Shown here: piece by piece, positions 55,423-63,895 of the stretch
Layout: each line of letters begins with the position of its first letter
Position numbering within the stretch: the stretch's first letter is position 1
Assembly: GCA_015065325.1 (NCBI GenBank)
Contig: SVQO01000007.1
Span: 29,804-93,803, forward strand
From: Oscillospiraceae bacterium
GTDB taxonomy: Bacteria; Bacillota; Clostridia; Oscillospirales; SIG627
Length of the DNA: 64,000 nucleotides
Direction: 5' to 3'
Notes under the pieces: model-generated
Told to the model about the DNA's origin: nothing
Database searches by the model: none
Seen by the model: only the letters and a program-made list of their open reading frames with translations
Program-made: the position numbers and the translations under genes

Positions 55423-56424
55423 TCATTCCCACTCAATGGTTCCGGTGGGTTTGGGGGTTAGATCGAAGAGCACACGATTGATTCCTTCGACCTCGGAAGT
55501 AATTCTTTGCGTGATTTTGTGAAGAACGGGGTAGGGGATCTCTTCGATGGTTGCGGTCATTGCGTCAGTAGTATTGACGGCGCGAATGATGGCAGGCCAA
55601 CCTTCGTAGCGCATTTCGTTACGAACACCAACACTCTTCATATCCGGGATGGAGATGAAGTACTGCCAAACTTTTTCTGCAAGACCGCAAAAGTCAAATT
55701 CCTCGCGGAGAATTGCATCCGCTTCTCTGAGCGCTTCCAATCTGTCTTTGGTAATAGCACCGAGACAACGAACGCCGAGACCCGGACCGGGGAAGGGCTG
55801 ACGGTAAACCATAGCGTGAGGAAGACCTAGCGCTTCGCCGACTACTCGAACCTCGTCTTTATAAAGAAGCTTAATGGGCTCTACCAGCTCCATTTTCATA
55901 TCTTCCGGCAGTCCGCCTACGTTGTGATGGGATTTTACGGGCTTGCCACTCTCTTTTGCCTTGATGCTTTCCAAAATGTCGGGATAAATTGTACCCTGAG
56001 CCAAAAAGTCAATTCCTTCGAGCTTCGCAGCTTCCTCGTCAAAGACCTTGATGAATTCCCCGCCAATGATCTTGCGCTTTTTCTCGGGATCGGAAACGTT
56101 TTCCAAGAGGTTTAAGAAACGGTCGGTAGCGTTGACGTACACAAGATTTGCATCAAGTTCTTTGCCGAATACTTCGATTACCTGTTCGCTTTCGCCTTTT
56201 CTCATCAAGCCGTGGTTTACGTGAACGCAAACCAGTTGCTTGCCGATTGCTTTGATCAAAAGAGCGGCAACAACGGAGGAGTCAACGCCACCGGAAAGAG
56301 CGAGCAGAACTTTTTTGTTTCCTACCTGCTTCTGGATGTCTGCAATTTGCTCAGCGATAAATGCGTCAGCGTGCTCTTTGGTGGTGATTCTTGACATTGT
56401 TTCGGGACGTACATTTGTACTCAT
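55423..56424 (-). CDS. guaA: GMP synthetase, ATP-pyrophosphatase subunit only (no glutaminase domain)
   Basis: 333 residues against about 510-520 for the usual bacterial enzyme. It begins directly at the linker and ATP-pyrophosphatase domain: LLALSGGVDSS (residues 41-50) binds ATP, then KSHHNVGGLPEDM, RQPFPGPGLGVR and the dimerisation domain ending TGTIEWE. The N-terminal class I glutaminase domain (Cys-His-Glu) is absent. TTTGGAGG and a promoter lie right upstream, so the short form is genuine, and no separate glutaminase gene is adjacent. It should aminate XMP with ammonia. The last codons form the core of an island insertion site. Confidence 0.94.
   Translation of the reverse strand: MSTNVRPETMSRITTKEHADAFIAEQIADIQKQVGNKKVLLALSGGVDSSVVAALLIKAIGKQLVCVHVNHGLMRKGESEQVIEVFGKELDANLVYVNATDRFLNLLENVSDPEKKRKIIGGEFIKVFDEEAAKLEGIDFLAQGTIYPDILESIKAKESGKPVKSHHNVGGLPEDMKMELVEPIKLLYKDEVRVVGEALGLPHAMVYRQPFPGPGLGVRCLGAITKDRLEALREADAILREEFDFCGLAEKVWQYFISIPDMKSVGVRNEMRYEGWPAIIRAVNTTDAMTATIEEIPYPVLHKITQRITSEVEGINRVLFDLTPKPTGTIEWE
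55425..55434 (-). repeat. Right attachment-site repeat in the guaA 3' end
   Basis: GAGTGGGAAT on the minus strand, encoding the final EWE of GuaA and the start of its stop codon. Pairs with the copy at 53031-53040. Confidence 0.7.
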
Positions 56425-56461
56425 ACTTTTTCCTCCAAATTAGACATTATTGATAGGGAAT

Positions 56462-56490
56462 ATTATAATAAATTTCTTTTGTCCTTGCAA
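56462..56490 (-). promoter_or_regulatory. guaA promoter
   Basis: On the minus strand, TTGCAA (56485-56490), a 17 bp spacer and TATAAT (56462-56467). Confidence 0.78.
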
Positions 56491-56529
56491 GAGTTTTCTT
56501 GTAATTTTATGAAAAAAATTTGATATGAA

Positions 56530-56558
56530 TTGACAACGTGTGATTTTTCGCTTAACAT
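56530..56558 (+). promoter_or_regulatory. Promoter of the GNAT gene
   Basis: TTGACA (56530-56535), a 17 bp spacer and TAACAT (56553-56558). Confidence 0.65.
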
Positions 56559-56578
56559 ATGCACAGTGAGGTGAGAAA

Positions 56579-57022
56579 ATGATTCGCGAACTGGTGTATG
56601 AAGATTTTAAGGACGCTTCCTTGGTTTTGTGGAAAAGCTTTTATGATGCGGAAAAGAATAATCATTCTTTGGAAGGGATGGAGCTTTTTCGGGATCTGAC
56701 TTCTCCCGTTTCTCTGTCTATAAACAGTTTCGAGGGTAAGATCCGTTTCTTTGGCTATTTTGAAAAAAACATCCTTTTGGCAGTAGGAGCAATCAAGGAT
56801 CACAATCATATTTTGTTGCTTTACGTTTTACCGGATTCTCAGGGTAAAGGAATTGGTAGAGAAATACTTTTGTTTTTGGAATCAGAGTGCCGCGAAAAAA
56901 GAATTACGGTGAATTCATCGGACTGCGGCATTCCTTTTTATCAGCGCCACGGATATACGATTTGCGGTGAGCGAAACTGCTCTGACGGCTTGATAACAAC
57001 TCCCATGGAAAAGAACGTGTAA
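56579..57022 (+). CDS. GNAT-family N-acetyltransferase
   Basis: 147 residues. The acetyl-CoA loop is seen in LLYVLPDSQGKGIGREILLFLE (Q-x-x-G-x-G/A), and SSDCGIPFYQRHGYTICGE is the usual C-terminal strand-helix. It transfers an acetyl group to an amine; the acceptor is unknown. GTGAGG precedes the ATG. Single gene, convergent with the AraC regulator. Confidence 0.88.
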   Translation: MIRELVYEDFKDASLVLWKSFYDAEKNNHSLEGMELFRDLTSPVSLSINSFEGKIRFFGYFEKNILLAVGAIKDHNHILLLYVLPDSQGKGIGREILLFLESECREKRITVNSSDCGIPFYQRHGYTICGERNCSDGLITTPMEKNV

Positions 57023-57037
57023 TTGCAGAGACCTCGG

Positions 57038-57823
57038 TTATTTGATCGAGGTTTTCTTTTTGTTTTCTTCTTTGTAAGCACGGGGTGATAATCCAAACTG
57101 TTTCTTAAAAGCCTTTGAAAAATGATAAATGTCGGTAAAACCGCAAGAGAACGCGGCGGTTGTTGGTGACATACCGTGCTTGGTCAGAAGCTCGGCTGCA
57201 TTTGAAAGCCGCAGGTTTGACAAATATTTTCCGGGTGAGATCCCAAACTGTTTTTTGAAGATATTTGAAAAATAACTTCTGTCAAGTCCGAGCCTTTTTG
57301 CAAGTTCTGAAACGGAGATGGGGTTCATATATTCGTTTTTCATGTATTGGATCGCAATTTCGGTATAACTCGAATGATCTTTGCCATTTGCAGAAATCAT
57401 CGAAAAGAATTCCCACAATTTTGCAAGTAAAAATTCAGTCTTTCCAAATTTTTTTAGCTCGCAAAGCTTCATTTCCTCAAAAATGTGCTTCGCTTCGGGA
57501 CAATGAAGAATTGGCTTTTGTAAAAATGCAGATACGTTCTCATTGGAGTCAAACCCGATCCATACATAGGACCATGGATCAGTGCTATCTGCTTCGTAAT
57601 ACGTTTCGAGATACGGCGGAATTACAAAAAGGTCTCCTCCCGATAAGTTGAACGTTTTCCCCTCACGTGTGAAACTTCCTTTTCCGGAGTTTATGTAGTG
57701 GATCAGCCAATAAGAACGAACCGCAGGACCGTAACTGTGCCTTGGTGAGCATGTTTCATAGCCAAAGGTAACAGGGTTATAATCAGAAAGACCTAGATCT
57801 AATAGAATTTCATTGTGTCTCAT
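57038..57823 (-). CDS. AraC-family regulator beside the alpha-galactosidase
   Basis: 261 residues: an AraC-type sensor barrel (GKGSFTREGKTFNLSGGDLFVIPP) and two helix-turn-helix motifs ending in CGFTDIYHFSKAFKKQFGLSPRAY. The sensor resembles those of RafR/MsmR-type regulators of alpha-galactoside use. It is divergent from the GH4 gene at 57924, its likely target. Confidence 0.9.
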   Translation of the reverse strand: MRHNEILLDLGLSDYNPVTFGYETCSPRHSYGPAVRSYWLIHYINSGKGSFTREGKTFNLSGGDLFVIPPYLETYYEADSTDPWSYVWIGFDSNENVSAFLQKPILHCPEAKHIFEEMKLCELKKFGKTEFLLAKLWEFFSMISANGKDHSSYTEIAIQYMKNEYMNPISVSELAKRLGLDRSYFSNIFKKQFGISPGKYLSNLRLSNAAELLTKHGMSPTTAAFSCGFTDIYHFSKAFKKQFGLSPRAYKEENKKKTSIK

Positions 57824-57841
57824 ATTTCCCTCCTATCTCAC

Positions 57842-57871
57842 ATTTTAACAAGTTTATATTACAAATGTCAA
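57842..57871 (-). promoter_or_regulatory. Promoter of the AraC regulator
   Basis: On the minus strand, TTGACA (57866-57871), an 18 bp spacer and TAAAAT (57842-57847). No good promoter is visible for the divergent GH4 gene, which fits dependence on an activator. Confidence 0.5.
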
Positions 57872-57923
57872 TTCTTTTTTTTGAAATTTAATGTTACCAT
57901 CATGGTGTCAGGAGGTGTTATAT

Positions 57924-59243
57924 ATGAAAATTACGTTTATGGGTGCCGGAAGTACGGTTTTTGTTCGCAAGGTGATTGGTGACTGTATGCTTAGCTCGGT
58001 CCTTGCAGACAGCACCTTTGCCCTTTATGATATTGATCCGATTCGCTTGCAGGAAAGCAAGGAAATTCTGGAGGCGATGAAGAAAGCGATTGGAGCCGAC
58101 GGGAAGATCGAATGCTACCTCGGACCGGAACAGCGCAAGGATGCTTTGCGCGGTGCAAGCTTTATTATTAATGCGATCAACGTTGGTCTTTACGAGCCGT
58201 GTACCGTTATTGACTTTGAAATTCCAAAGAAGTACGGACTTCGTCAAACCATTGCAGATACTCTTGGAATCGGTGGCATTATGAGAGCTCTCCGAACCAT
58301 TCCCGTGTTGGAAGATTTTGCTCATGATATCGAAGAAGTTTGTCCCGATGCTCTTTTTATGAACTATACCAATCCAATGGCGATGGTTTCCGGATATCTT
58401 CAGCGCTTTACAGGTGTCAGAACCGTCGGACTTTGTCATAGTGTCCAGGTGTGTTCCAAAAAACTATTGCAAAATCTTGGCCTGGAAGAGTATATTGAGG
58501 GCAGAAGGGATCTGGTCGCAGGAATTAACCATATGGCTTGGCTTCTTGAAATTCGAGATAAGGATGGAAACGATCTGTATCCTTTGATTCGCAGTCGCAT
58601 TCCCGAGAAGATGGCTGATCCCGATTTTAAAGACAAGGTCAGATTGGATTACATCAATCATTTCGGTTATTACTGTACCGAGTCCAGTGAGCATAATGCG
58701 GAGTATAATCCCTTCTATATCAAGAAGAATTATCCCGAACTGATTGACCGCTATAACATTCCTTTAGACGAGTACCCCAGACGTTGTGTCAATCAGATCG
58801 AAAAATGGAAGGCGGAATATCATGACCTTCTGAACGCGGAAAACAAAGAATATGTTCGTTCTATCGAATACGCTTCTCGCATTATTGAAGCCGTTGTTAC
58901 GAACGTGCCCTATGAAATTGGCGGAAACGTTTTAAATACAGGTCATTTGATTACAAATCTCCCGGAAGAGGCTTGCGTTGAGGTTCCTTGCTTGATCAAC
59001 GGAATGGGTGTGAATCCTTGTTTTGTCGGAGCTTTGCCTGTTCAGTGTGCCGCAATGAATATGACCAATATCAATGTACAGCTTCTCACTTTGGAAGCTG
59101 CGCGGACAAAAAAGAAGGAGCATATTTATCAGGCTGCCATGCTGGATCCTCATACAGCTGCTGAGCTTGATATTGATTCTATCAAGGCGATGGTAGATGA
59201 TTTGATTGAGGCACATGGTGATTATTTGCCTCGTTTTCAATAA
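57924..59243 (+). CDS. melA: Family 4 glycoside hydrolase, alpha-galactosidase type
   Basis: 439 residues from the ATG at 57924, after AGGAGGTG. The NAD-binding loop is MGAGSTVF. NYTNPMAM and GLCHSVQ carry the Asn and the metal-binding Cys; the CHSVQ form is that of MelA alpha-galactosidases, where maltose-6-phosphate hydrolases have CN.P. GINHM gives the second metal His. GH4 enzymes use NAD and Mn by oxidation and elimination. The protein is cytoplasmic, so its alpha-galactoside must be imported; no transporter is in the window. Confidence 0.9.
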   Translation: MKITFMGAGSTVFVRKVIGDCMLSSVLADSTFALYDIDPIRLQESKEILEAMKKAIGADGKIECYLGPEQRKDALRGASFIINAINVGLYEPCTVIDFEIPKKYGLRQTIADTLGIGGIMRALRTIPVLEDFAHDIEEVCPDALFMNYTNPMAMVSGYLQRFTGVRTVGLCHSVQVCSKKLLQNLGLEEYIEGRRDLVAGINHMAWLLEIRDKDGNDLYPLIRSRIPEKMADPDFKDKVRLDYINHFGYYCTESSEHNAEYNPFYIKKNYPELIDRYNIPLDEYPRRCVNQIEKWKAEYHDLLNAENKEYVRSIEYASRIIEAVVTNVPYEIGGNVLNTGHLITNLPEEACVEVPCLINGMGVNPCFVGALPVQCAAMNMTNINVQLLTLEAARTKKKEHIYQAAMLDPHTAAELDIDSIKAMVDDLIEAHGDYLPRFQ

Positions 59244-59284
59244 AAAACAGAATGGCTGATTGTAAATCAGCCATTCTGTTTTTT
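59242..59284. terminator. Bidirectional terminator after melA
   Basis: 20 bp perfect stem (59242-59261 with 59265-59284) and 3-base loop, with A6 and T6 ends. It serves the convergent lipoprotein gene as well. Confidence 0.92.
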
Positions 59285-60560
59285 ATAGGGTTGATATCCA
59301 TTCGAGTTTTAAGGTGTCCAAATCTTTTCCAAGGCAACCTGTGATGTCTTGCGTTTCATATGCTTGAAAAACTTTTTCGAGTCCATAAGTATCAATTAAG
59401 TGCGCAACTAATGAGCCTGCTTGAGAGTATGACATATCACCGTCGATATACTCTGTTTGATCATCACCACCGACGATATAAGTTTCCTTGATCGTTGAAT
59501 AAAAATTCAAATCCAGTTCTGCTTTGGCAAAAGAATCCATAAAGACCAACGGCGAAAAACTTTCCAAGGAATCATATCGTCCACCTTTTTGTTTATAAAT
59601 CTCAGCTGTTTTTATATATCTCAAAGCTTGTTTATTCCCATTTTCTGCCAATTCGTTGTAGGTACCTTTTTCTGCCATTAACAAGATCTGAATATAAGCG
59701 GCATCGGTTTGTTGTTGAAATCCCAGCGCTTTTCCGAAATATTCGCAAATACCTTCGGATAACCAAAGGTTTTCCTTGTTTTTGATTCCCATTGCGTGCA
59801 ATGACTCGTGTAATGCGGCGGAGAAATCATTGATATACATTTTTCCGGAATTGAAGTCTGTTTTTGAAAGCGTGGAATTGGAGAAGGTCATATAGTACTG
59901 AAATTCTTTGGCTGTATCAAAATATTTATTTAATCCATTCTCATCAAGCGTTTTGATCAAATTATATAAACCTCGCGTGTTATAATAGAGAAAACCATGT
60001 GTTGGACTAATGTTTCCGTTTGGCATTAAATCTTTAAAATAATATACGCAAGAATCTAACGTAATCTTATAAGGGAAATCTTTGTCGGTGTTTTTTGTTA
60101 AAACCATAGATGATAAAAGTGTTTCGACTTCTGTTGTTTGTGGATAGGCGATCTGTGAGCCAAGAGATCTCAAGTATTCATTTTTGTACTCAACTCTTTT
60201 TTCTTTATTTAAGATTTCATCTGCACCGTGATTTTCTACCACATATCGAAAGAAATCTTCTGAAACTGCAATTGCTTTATCGGGGTCTGTTACAAACACG
60301 GTCTCATAAAGTGTTAAAAGTCCTACGTCTGCTGAATTTTTAAAGTATGCTGATACATCTTGAGGAGCAACTTTTTCTTCGTATGCTTTCAAGCCGTAGT
60401 AAATCCATGTTTCGCCGGAACTTCGAAGCATGGAAAACGCGTCTTCTTTGGTTTTTTCCGCCGGTTTGATTTCTGTTTGCGGCACTTGTGATTTCGAACT
60501 GCAAGATGTGAGAAGTATCACCAGAGAAAAAATAAACACAGACACTTGAAGTTTTTTCAT
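59283..60560 (-). CDS. Lipoprotein with gluzincin-type metallopeptidase motif
   Basis: 425 residues. A lipoprotein signal peptide ends in LTSC (lipid-bearing Cys about residue 20), so the protein is anchored outside the membrane. ALHESLHAMG is an HExxH zinc motif and the following WLSEGICEYFGKA supplies the downstream Glu, the M1/gluzincin pattern. The other regions are not recognised. The start overlaps the stop of the XRE gene by 4 bp (ATGA), so regulator and peptidase are made together. Confidence 0.75.
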   Translation of the reverse strand: MKKLQVSVFIFSLVILLTSCSSKSQVPQTEIKPAEKTKEDAFSMLRSSGETWIYYGLKAYEEKVAPQDVSAYFKNSADVGLLTLYETVFVTDPDKAIAVSEDFFRYVVENHGADEILNKEKRVEYKNEYLRSLGSQIAYPQTTEVETLLSSMVLTKNTDKDFPYKITLDSCVYYFKDLMPNGNISPTHGFLYYNTRGLYNLIKTLDENGLNKYFDTAKEFQYYMTFSNSTLSKTDFNSGKMYINDFSAALHESLHAMGIKNKENLWLSEGICEYFGKALGFQQQTDAAYIQILLMAEKGTYNELAENGNKQALRYIKTAEIYKQKGGRYDSLESFSPLVFMDSFAKAELDLNFYSTIKETYIVGGDDQTEYIDGDMSYSQAGSLVAHLIDTYGLEKVFQAYETQDITGCLGKDLDTLKLEWISTL

Positions 60561-61651
60561 TGCATATCCTCCTTGTATTGAAGCAAAGGTTCGATCGGAA
60601 ATTCATAGTATTCACAATATCGCTTGCCGATAGAAAATATTTTATCGTGAAAAGGAAGCAAAGTTCGATTTTTCATCATTGAAAGCAATAGGTCTTTGCA
60701 TTGATCTTCGTAGTGTATAGCGCGGCTTGGCTGAGTTTCGCTGAGCAGGTTCGAGAGGTTATTCTCTCGATCAGGATCTAAATGACGTTCGAGTGTGCGG
60801 ATGATGTTCTCGATATATTTTTCCGCGTTTTGAGGATCATTGCATTTTAAGAATTGAATAGCTATATTTAAATAGTTATTTAAAAGAGGTGTATCCCAAA
60901 ACCCTCCGAATTTATGGTCCAGAACGGTTTCGTAGAGAGCAACACATTTTTTTCTGAGAAATATGATTTCTTCTGGTAGTGTGTTGTTATGAATTAACTG
61001 TCGGATCGCGCATTCAGCTAACTGAATCGTATAAATGATGTTGCTTTTGATCTGAGGAATAGCTTCTTTCTCTCCGAAAACCAGTTTGGCATATATTTCT
61101 CTGCTATTTCTCATGGAGGGCATCATGGGATAGTAAAGTTTTGCTTTTTCTCGAATCCTCTCGTTATTGGATTCCGCACAGAGAATGGTAATTTTCTTAA
61201 GGATATCGTTTCGGATATCTTGTTCTGTACAATAATTTAAAGCGTAATCGGTAAAAAGAATCATTTTTTCAACGTACTCATCGTCAAACATATGATGCAC
61301 CCAAAGATAATGCATAATGTTTACATAGAGTTTGAAATTCTTCGGCCTTTTTCGAATTTCTTTACAATACGCTTGAAAAACACCGACCTGGTCCTTGTTC
61401 TCATTCAACCTTTTGATTTTCTCGGAAAAGGCGAATTGTCGTTCTATTTCGTTATTGTAATCTGAATCGAACAAGTAATCAATTGTACAGCCGTAAAAGC
61501 GAGCGATTTGCGGCAGAAGGGAGATGTCGGGCGCGATCAAACCTCGCTCCCATTTTGAAACGGTTTGAGATGATACACCTAGTTCTTTTGCAATATCGCT
61601 TTGCGTACAACCTCTTTCCGTACGCAGTTTTTTAAGTTGTTCTTTCAGCAT
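60557..61651 (-). CDS. XRE-family regulator with helical (TPR-like) sensor region
   Basis: 364 residues. Helix-turn-helix at 5-60 (LRTERGCTQSDIAKELGVSSQTVSKWERGLIAPD). The remaining 300 residues are all-helical with TPR-like units such as NAEKYIENIIRTLERHLDP. The layout recalls peptide-sensing regulators of the Rgg/PlcR type, though no peptide gene is seen. AAAGGAGG precedes the ATG. Coupled to the lipoprotein peptidase gene. Confidence 0.8.
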   Translation of the reverse strand: MLKEQLKKLRTERGCTQSDIAKELGVSSQTVSKWERGLIAPDISLLPQIARFYGCTIDYLFDSDYNNEIERQFAFSEKIKRLNENKDQVGVFQAYCKEIRKRPKNFKLYVNIMHYLWVHHMFDDEYVEKMILFTDYALNYCTEQDIRNDILKKITILCAESNNERIREKAKLYYPMMPSMRNSREIYAKLVFGEKEAIPQIKSNIIYTIQLAECAIRQLIHNNTLPEEIIFLRKKCVALYETVLDHKFGGFWDTPLLNNYLNIAIQFLKCNDPQNAEKYIENIIRTLERHLDPDRENNLSNLLSETQPSRAIHYEDQCKDLLLSMMKNRTLLPFHDKIFSIGKRYCEYYEFPIEPLLQYKEDMQ

Positions 61652-61754
61652 TTGAAGCCTCCTTTATTCTTGACTTATTATATCACATTGCAGTTACGTT
61701 GAAAAGAGATAGAACTGACACAAAGATTGTCCATTTTAGATTAATTGGGCGTAA

Positions 61755-61800
61755 AGCACAAGAAAAAAGCGATGCCAAAACACCGCTTTTTTCTTGTGCT
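61755..61800 (-). terminator. Terminator of the phosphoesterase gene
   Basis: 17 bp perfect stem (61755-61771 with 61784-61800) and a 12-base loop, placed directly after the gene on the minus strand. The internal A6/T6 tract lies in the stem. Confidence 0.85.
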
Positions 61801-61804
61801 AAAA

Positions 61805-63829
61805 TTATTCGTAAGTGTTTTCTATCGGATATTTTCCAACGGTTCCATCAAAACTTGCGGCAAAGAAATGGTTTTTTTTGAAGATCGGAGTTGTGAGGGT
61901 CGGGAATGGAAGCTTCATTTTTTTGTGCAGTTCCGGTTTTTCTTTGTCGTAAAAATAAACGTAGCCGTCGTTTGCTGCGAAAACCAGCTCATTACCGATA
62001 ATGATCGGAGACGATTCTACTGTTTTGACCCCGCCAACAGCATAAGAGCATGTGTAAACAATTGCACGATCGACAGGATAACGCCATTTTTCATTCAGAG
62101 TATCTTTGTCCAACGCAACGACGCCTTGCTTTCCGGTAGGCAGATAAAGAGTATTGCCGTCTATAACAGAACGGCCGACTACTTCAATTTTATATGGTAT
62201 TTTCCTATGAAGAAGCTCCTCGCCGGTTTCTGCATCAACGATGGCGCCGTGATTGTATCCAAAAGTGTAAAGCTTGCCATTGTGATAAAGAGGCGTGTTG
62301 GTTCTGTACCAAAAGGCGCCGTGATTGGAAAGTTGTCCCTTTTGTGAAAAGCGTTCCCATTTTGTTTCACCGGTTTTACAATCAAGTGCTGATAGCTTGT
62401 ACCACTGCGCGTTATAGAAGACAATCTTCCGATCATCGCTGAACGTAGTTTTTGCCGGAGCGAGCTCGCCTTTCTTCGCCTTTTCTCCCGCAAAGAGTAT
62501 TTCCCCCGTTTTTTTGTCAAGAAAAACAGGTTTGTGACCGGTTCCGGCAAAAACTTTATTCCCATTTACCATGGCACAGCCTCTTGTATGGAAAGGTGCA
62601 TCCGGCAAGTCTTTTTTCCATAGCATTTTTCCGTCTGATAAGGAAAAGGCGTAAACGGATCCTTGACAGTCTTCAGCATAAATCGCGTTCTCGTCATGAG
62701 AGATCTCGTTTTTAACACTGTTTTTTGTCGGCGAAAACCATTTGATTTTGCCTTGCTCCGAATCTATGCAGTAAATACCGCATTGCTTCGGAAATCCGTC
62801 GTCGCAGGTTGCGGCAAACAAGCAGCCATCTGCTTCGAGCAAAGAAGCAAAGTCAATGTTTCCCGGAAGCTTTACGGTCCAGATTGCTTTAGATGAAGAA
62901 TCATGTGGCGGAACATTAAACAGTGCTCTCGTGGTAAGGTTCGTCCCATCGATTTCACTTAAGCGAATGCTTCCCGCAGTATTATCGATACCACCACAAT
63001 CCGGTCTTGATGAGCAGATGTGAAGTACCCCGTTGTTTTCAAACAAAAAATTCGTGTGTGCGTGTCCTTGGATCCAGGCGATCACGCCCATCTCCGGCAG
63101 ATTTAAGGTTTTTTCGTTTGTTTTTACTATAAAGCTCGATCCTTCAGAACAACCGTCGTGTCGGAATATAACGACTTTTTGCTCAGGGTCAACGTATTTG
63201 AGATTGTTTTCAAGCCATACATACTGTTCTTCCAATGTGTAACCGCTTGGAAAGCCGGAGCCTTTTGGAATACTCAGAACTACGTAATGAATTTTTCCGA
63301 CGTCAAAGGAATACCAGATGGGACCGTATAATTCCTCGTAACGCTTTTCGCCGTAATCACCATCTAAAAAATCATGGTTGCCAATGGAATAACGGATCGG
63401 GACACCTACGGTTTGAAAAGACATTTCGTCGCGGTGGCGTAACATTCCGTCTTCTCCGCAAATATCCCCGCCGTGTAAGAGAAAAGCGGCGTTGTGTTTT
63501 TTCGCTTGCTCAGCAACAAAGGGGAGAAAGCACTCGCAGGTTGTATTCATGATCTCCGTATCGGACAAATGTAAAAAGCTGTGTTGGTTTTTGTTAATAT
63601 CGGCGGGAGAAAGATGAAAAACGTATTCATCGAGTGTGCTTGATAAGGGGAGATACCAATCGTCGTGTGAGTTGGTTAAGCAGTTGCAATACACAAGAGT
63701 AGCCTTGTTCCAACCCGGGAGAGAAAAAGCTCCGTTTTCATCACTTAAAGTAAAGTTTTTTCCATCGCTGAGAAGAATTCCATTTAGTGGTTCGTTATTG
63801 CAGTTCAAAACATAACCTTTAATATCCAT
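61805..63829 (-). CDS. Calcineurin-type phosphoesterase fused to a PQQ-like beta-propeller
   Basis: 674 residues. An N-terminal beta-sandwich of the carboxypeptidase-regulatory type (1-75) is followed by a metallophosphoesterase domain (80-300): HLSDTE, GGDICG, GNHDF, FRHDG and QGHAHTN. The first metal motif is D-x-E here where D-x-H is usual; the other motifs are intact. From about 310 to the end there are repeated blades such as GIYCIDSEQGKIKWF and VYAFSLSDGKMLWKK, a PQQ-like propeller. There is no signal peptide. The substrate may be a phosphodiester or sugar phosphate; not assignable. Confidence 0.82.
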   Translation of the reverse strand: MDIKGYVLNCNNEPLNGILLSDGKNFTLSDENGAFSLPGWNKATLVYCNCLTNSHDDWYLPLSSTLDEYVFHLSPADINKNQHSFLHLSDTEIMNTTCECFLPFVAEQAKKHNAAFLLHGGDICGEDGMLRHRDEMSFQTVGVPIRYSIGNHDFLDGDYGEKRYEELYGPIWYSFDVGKIHYVVLSIPKGSGFPSGYTLEEQYVWLENNLKYVDPEQKVVIFRHDGCSEGSSFIVKTNEKTLNLPEMGVIAWIQGHAHTNFLFENNGVLHICSSRPDCGGIDNTAGSIRLSEIDGTNLTTRALFNVPPHDSSSKAIWTVKLPGNIDFASLLEADGCLFAATCDDGFPKQCGIYCIDSEQGKIKWFSPTKNSVKNEISHDENAIYAEDCQGSVYAFSLSDGKMLWKKDLPDAPFHTRGCAMVNGNKVFAGTGHKPVFLDKKTGEILFAGEKAKKGELAPAKTTFSDDRKIVFYNAQWYKLSALDCKTGETKWERFSQKGQLSNHGAFWYRTNTPLYHNGKLYTFGYNHGAIVDAETGEELLHRKIPYKIEVVGRSVIDGNTLYLPTGKQGVVALDKDTLNEKWRYPVDRAIVYTCSYAVGGVKTVESSPIIIGNELVFAANDGYVYFYDKEKPELHKKMKLPFPTLTTPIFKKNHFFAASFDGTVGKYPIENTYE

Positions 63830-63895
63830 ATACGATTACCTCCGATCTCGGATTCAATTTTAAATGGATCTGTAATTTTTGTCAACCAAATACAA

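Larger units (their letters stand above)
53041..55424. mobile_element. Small genomic island in the 3' end of guaA
   Basis: A 2.4 kb segment bounded by the 10 bp repeats at 53031-53040 and 55425-55434. Inside each end are short repeats in the same orientation: GTTGCAGAA (53143-53151, 55337-55345) and GTTGCAAAA (53155-53163, 55326-55334), which look like arm sites for a tyrosine recombinase. It encodes only two overlapping frames (winged-helix protein and nuclease) and no integrase, so it is a remnant or is moved in trans. The first 157 bases (53041-53197) hold no gene. The coding part is AT-richer than its neighbours. Confidence 0.65.
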
